Shown here one piece after another: positions 60,957 through 64,000 of a stretch of 64,000 bases of DNA. Both the position numbers and the translations under genes were made by a program. The DNA is from Apoda limacodes. Its lineage: Eukaryota; Arthropoda; Insecta; Lepidoptera; Limacodidae. How positions within the stretch are numbered: the stretch's first letter is position 1; each line of letters starts with the position of its first letter. The stretch spans positions 22,275,521 to 22,339,520 of the forward strand of contig OX291544.1 in the NCBI GenBank assembly GCA_946406115.1, in the 5' to 3' direction. The notes beneath the pieces are model-generated. The model was not told the origin of the DNA. It did not search any database and was given only the letters and a program-made list of their open reading frames with translations.

Positions 60957-61700
60957 AAATCCTACTTATATTATAAATGTGAAAGTTTGTTTGGATGGAT
61001 GTTTGTTACTCTTTCACGCTTCAACCACTGGACGGATCGGGATAAAACTTGGCATATATATAGGTTAGGTCCTGGAATAGCATATAGGCTACTTTTTATC
61101 CCGAAATTCCCGATGTAATTACTATAACCGAGCTTAAACGAACAATAGCTATAGCAACAGCTTGATATAACAAACTTTATTAGTGTAATTAAAGGAGATA
61201 ATTAAGGAGTTCCAGGCCGATAGCCAAATTCAGGGCCGACGGAGCCATTATCAAAATTCATTAATTACCAGCTATCCAATAGATATTATAAATGCGAAAG
61301 TTTGGTTGTTAACCACTGGATGGATCGAAAACCGCTGAACCGATTTTGATGAAAATTGGTATTGAGATAGTTTGAGTCTCGGGGAGTAATATAGTCTATT
61401 TTTCATTCCGGAAAATTTAAAAGTTCCCGCGAAAATAACTTAAAATTTTGTTATATTCTCATTCAATTGAGCTTAAATTTTGCACAGAGATGGTTGAAGA
61501 TATGGAGGACAAAGGCTACTTTTTATCCTGGAAAATTCAAAAGTTCCCGCGTGAATAACTATAGCCGAATTTCACGAACTAAACATTGCTGCAACTACAG
61601 TTTGCTACAACAAACCCTTAAGTATAATCAAGGAGTTGCCGAAAGAATCCCTCGCCGATAACCAAATTTAGGGTGGGCGGAGCCACTGGCAAAGTCTAGT
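60957..61700 (+). mobile_element. Two adjacent copies of a lepidopteran interspersed repeat (AATGCGAAAGTTTG type)
   Basis: 60970-61190 starts at ATTATAAATGTGAAAGTTTG, and 61283-61700 at ATTATAAATGCGAAAGTTTG. Both contain AACCACTGGAYGGATCG, a GATAAAACTTGG or GATGAAAATTGG module, and TACTTTTTATCC. They end with CCGATAACCAAATTTAGGGT and CGGAGCC-type sequence. Family common in moths; class not assigned. Confidence 0.6.
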
Positions 61701-61777
61701 AATATATTAATATGAATGCTACTGTGTTTCGTTATAATATTATATTAGAAGTTATATTCAACAAAAAATAACAGATA

Positions 61778-62005
61778 CAATAGCTTAGTGGTCTCGACTC
61801 TAAGCCATTGTAACTTCTGCTTGCGTTCTGAGGGGCAGGCGTTCCAACCCGGTGTCTACCAATAAATATATTTATGTTAAAAAGAAGAATGGAAACTACT
61901 CTGCGTCCAAGCGACGGACTACGGCCTAAATTGCTCTTGCCTAAAGTAAGGATAGGTCGGTACACTAACCAGTAGGGATGTATAAGGCTGGTAATAAGTA
62001 ATTAT
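61778..62005 (+). mobile_element. SINE-like repeat, copy 3
   Basis: TAGCTTAGTGGTCTCGAC resembles a tRNA A box and GCGTTCCAACCCGG a B box. The 3' part has GACTACGGCCTAAATTGCTC and ATAAGGCTGGTAATAA, as in copies 1 and 2. Confidence 0.6.
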
Positions 62006-62039
62006 CGGCAAATCTCAATTAATCAATCAGCCTATATCG

Positions 62040-63145
62040 GTCCAAACCTCATACGGTTCTCCGCAGTTCTTCACTTCAGTCACTTCCGGCTACTTTCTTT
62101 AGGTCATCGTTCCACCTGGCAGCGGGGTGACCCACACTGTGCTTACTGATCCGTTGTCTCCACTCAAGAATTCCTCCACCCTCATCGGTTCTGCGACAAA
62201 TATGACCTGCCGACTGCTACTTCAGCTTGCATTTATTCATTTCTGACCATATTACCTCTCCTTCAAAGAGACCCCAAGCATAGCCTTCCCCATAACTTGC
62301 TAAGCTACTTTTATTCGTGGACCAGGCCTCATTTACGTTTCTGAACCGAACAGGCAGAACGCATTGATTTAAGCCCTTCGTCTTCAAACATCGAGGAAAA
62401 GGTGACGTAAAGATCTGACGTCACTTCCCGAATGCCGCCAACCCAACTGAATTCTTCTTACCTAGTGTGATTGTCTGACCTGGGTAGTCGTACTCTAGAA
62501 CTACTTCTATTGTAACGTTTTCGCAAGTCTCCGGTCAACCTGTACATTGGACATGACCTTAGTTTTGTCTACGTTCATCTCGAGACCTACTCATCTGGAA
62601 GAAAAGTTGACACTGATCAATATTTCCTTCTAAGCCTGCAGAAATTTAGCCATCACAATGATGTCGGCTGCGAATTGGAGGTAAAAGACAAACTTGTCGT
62701 TTATAGAAATGCCGCGATTTTCCAAGACCAGTTTCTTGAAGACATCCTCAAGTGGGCTACAGAACAGTTTCGGAGATATCACATTTCCCTGTCGTATTGG
62801 ATGACGCAACTGGATGGACTTTGTCTGCTGATCCTGTACTTGTACGGTCATTGTAGCGGTATCGGACAAACATCTCATCACCTCGATATATCACTAATTG
62901 ACATGGCATCGCTGTAAGCCCATATTTCGATGGAATCGAAAGCTTTTTCGGCCACGAAACAAAGTGGTGATTATACTCTTCGATCTTCTGTATAACACGC
63001 AGCAGTGTGTGGCTGTGGTCAACAGTGCTGTAGCCTTTTAGAAACTTAGCCTGTTCTGTGGAAAGTCTTTAAGACACCGGGCGAGACGATTTGTGTTCAC
63101 TATTGAGGACAACTTAAATTCGTGGCTTAGGAGTGATTTCGGCGT
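62040..63145 (-). pseudogene. RTE-type reverse transcriptase, frameshifted
   Basis: Minus strand: FVAEKAFDSIEIWAYSDAMS, LRHPIRQGNVISPKLFCSPL, EDVFKKLVLENRGISINDKF, then LQFAADIIVMAKFL, where RTE proteins have LRFADDIVV, so the first catalytic Asp of the DD pair is Ala. Downstream (to about 62040) come GRICRRTDEGGG, RISKHSVGHPAARWNDDLKK and VAGSD. Order and motifs are those of the RTE palm and C-terminus. Stops and shifts make it inactive. Confidence 0.75.
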
Positions 63146-63149
63146 GCAT

Positions 63150-64000
63150 TCTGGCTAATTTGAATATGAACTAATATATACAAATATTACCTTTACAAAG
63201 TCTAGATGTCTTATTTCAATTATGATTCAACGCTCATTCGCCTCTTGAAATTATGACTTGCCTCCGGAAACAGCATCTGAGAAATACAGCGTGAAATCCG
63301 CAATGACGCGAGGGAAACGTGCCTAGAGTACTGAGGCCAGCACATTGTCTTATGACAAACAACGAATGAATACATTTCACGGAACCTCATTTCTTCGCAA
63401 ATATTTGAAGAGGTTTTATTCTATATGTGTAGGTTTTTTTTTTGTTTTAACTTTGATCGTGTACTCTTTTTTTAAACCTATTAGATAGATATGTAACATT
63501 GTTATTTAATTATTGATGAATTAAGTTTAACAAGCAATTTAGTTTATTTACTAAATTGCTTGTAGGAAGAAATAACGTTCACTACGTAGTGAATACAGTA
63601 TAGTGATTTAAGTTAAAGTTGTAGTTGACGAATATACAATAACCACAAAGCTAGCAAAGCAATGTGATTTGCCATAATTTATTTGATATAATTTTAATAA
63701 ACTAATTTCCGATTTCGCGTTGAGCTGTAGTTAAACTTTTCTGTATAATTAAAATAAACTCTAAATATATTTTAATGTATATGCACATAAGAGAGGGGGG
63801 TCTATGCATCTGTTTTACGGTTTCATTGCAAACTATGAAACTATGAATAATTAAAAGTAGTATAAAGTAAATCTGTAGCTAGAACTTTTATCACTTCGAC
63901 ATGTATTCACTTATCAAACTTATGAGCTAAGCTAAATAAATCACTCAATTCTAAGCATAACAAATTATAATATAATTATAAAACATAAATAAAAGCGACA
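63150..64000. other. Window end, nothing recognised
   Basis: AT-rich. A perfect 14-bp hairpin with a 6-nt loop at 63530-63563 (arms ACAAGCAATTTAGT) is the only structure noticed. Confidence 0.4.

Overview
The window looks like a piece of an insect nuclear genome, most likely a moth or butterfly. It is AT-rich, has intron-containing genes with GT-AG splice sites, and is crowded with degraded transposons of kinds common in Lepidoptera: CR1/jockey-like and RTE-like non-LTR fragments, a mariner closely resembling the cecropia-type silk-moth mariners, tRNA-related SINE-like copies, and the interspersed repeat that starts with GGGTTCCGTACC. There are no bacterial-type operons, no rRNA and no CRISPR.

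Region 1 (1-23.4 kb, + strand) is the 3' portion of one large cadherin-like transmembrane gene whose 5' end lies outside the window. Its striking part is a tandem array of ten two-exon units between 88 and 12760. Each unit has a 132-nt exon A and a 156-nt exon B. Every exon starts and ends in phase 1, so each A+B pair encodes a 96-residue degenerate cadherin-like repeat. Units 2-8 are almost identical in exons and introns, alternate between two subtypes (a two-unit higher-order repeat of about 1868 bp), and are flanked by more diverged units 1, 9 and 10. Seven further exons (13676-23269) encode a more ordinary cadherin part with DINDN and ATDADIGEN calcium motifs, a basic RKKR site, a membrane-proximal domain, one transmembrane helix and an acidic tail. 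Exons visible here encode about 1601 residues if all are spliced in.

A 3186-bp insertion with TG..CA ends and a 4-bp target duplication (5818-9003) sits in the intron between units 6 and 7.

Region 2 (23.4-33 kb) holds transposon debris plus two remains of cadherin sequence: a broken exon B (about 23468-23545) and a diverged copy of the terminal exon (32586-32737). Together they suggest a second, decayed tandem copy of the cadherin gene.

Region 3 (33-64 kb) shows no convincing host gene. It is a layered graveyard of non-LTR fragments (RTE, CR1, jockey types), a frameshifted mariner with a 507-bp tandem duplication at its edge, several TIR or palindromic MITE-like families, and SINE-like copies. 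One isolated open segment with good splice signals (60278-60385) is a weak candidate host exon. The best candidate for something undescribed is the recently homogenised, frame-neutral exon-pair array in the cadherin gene.
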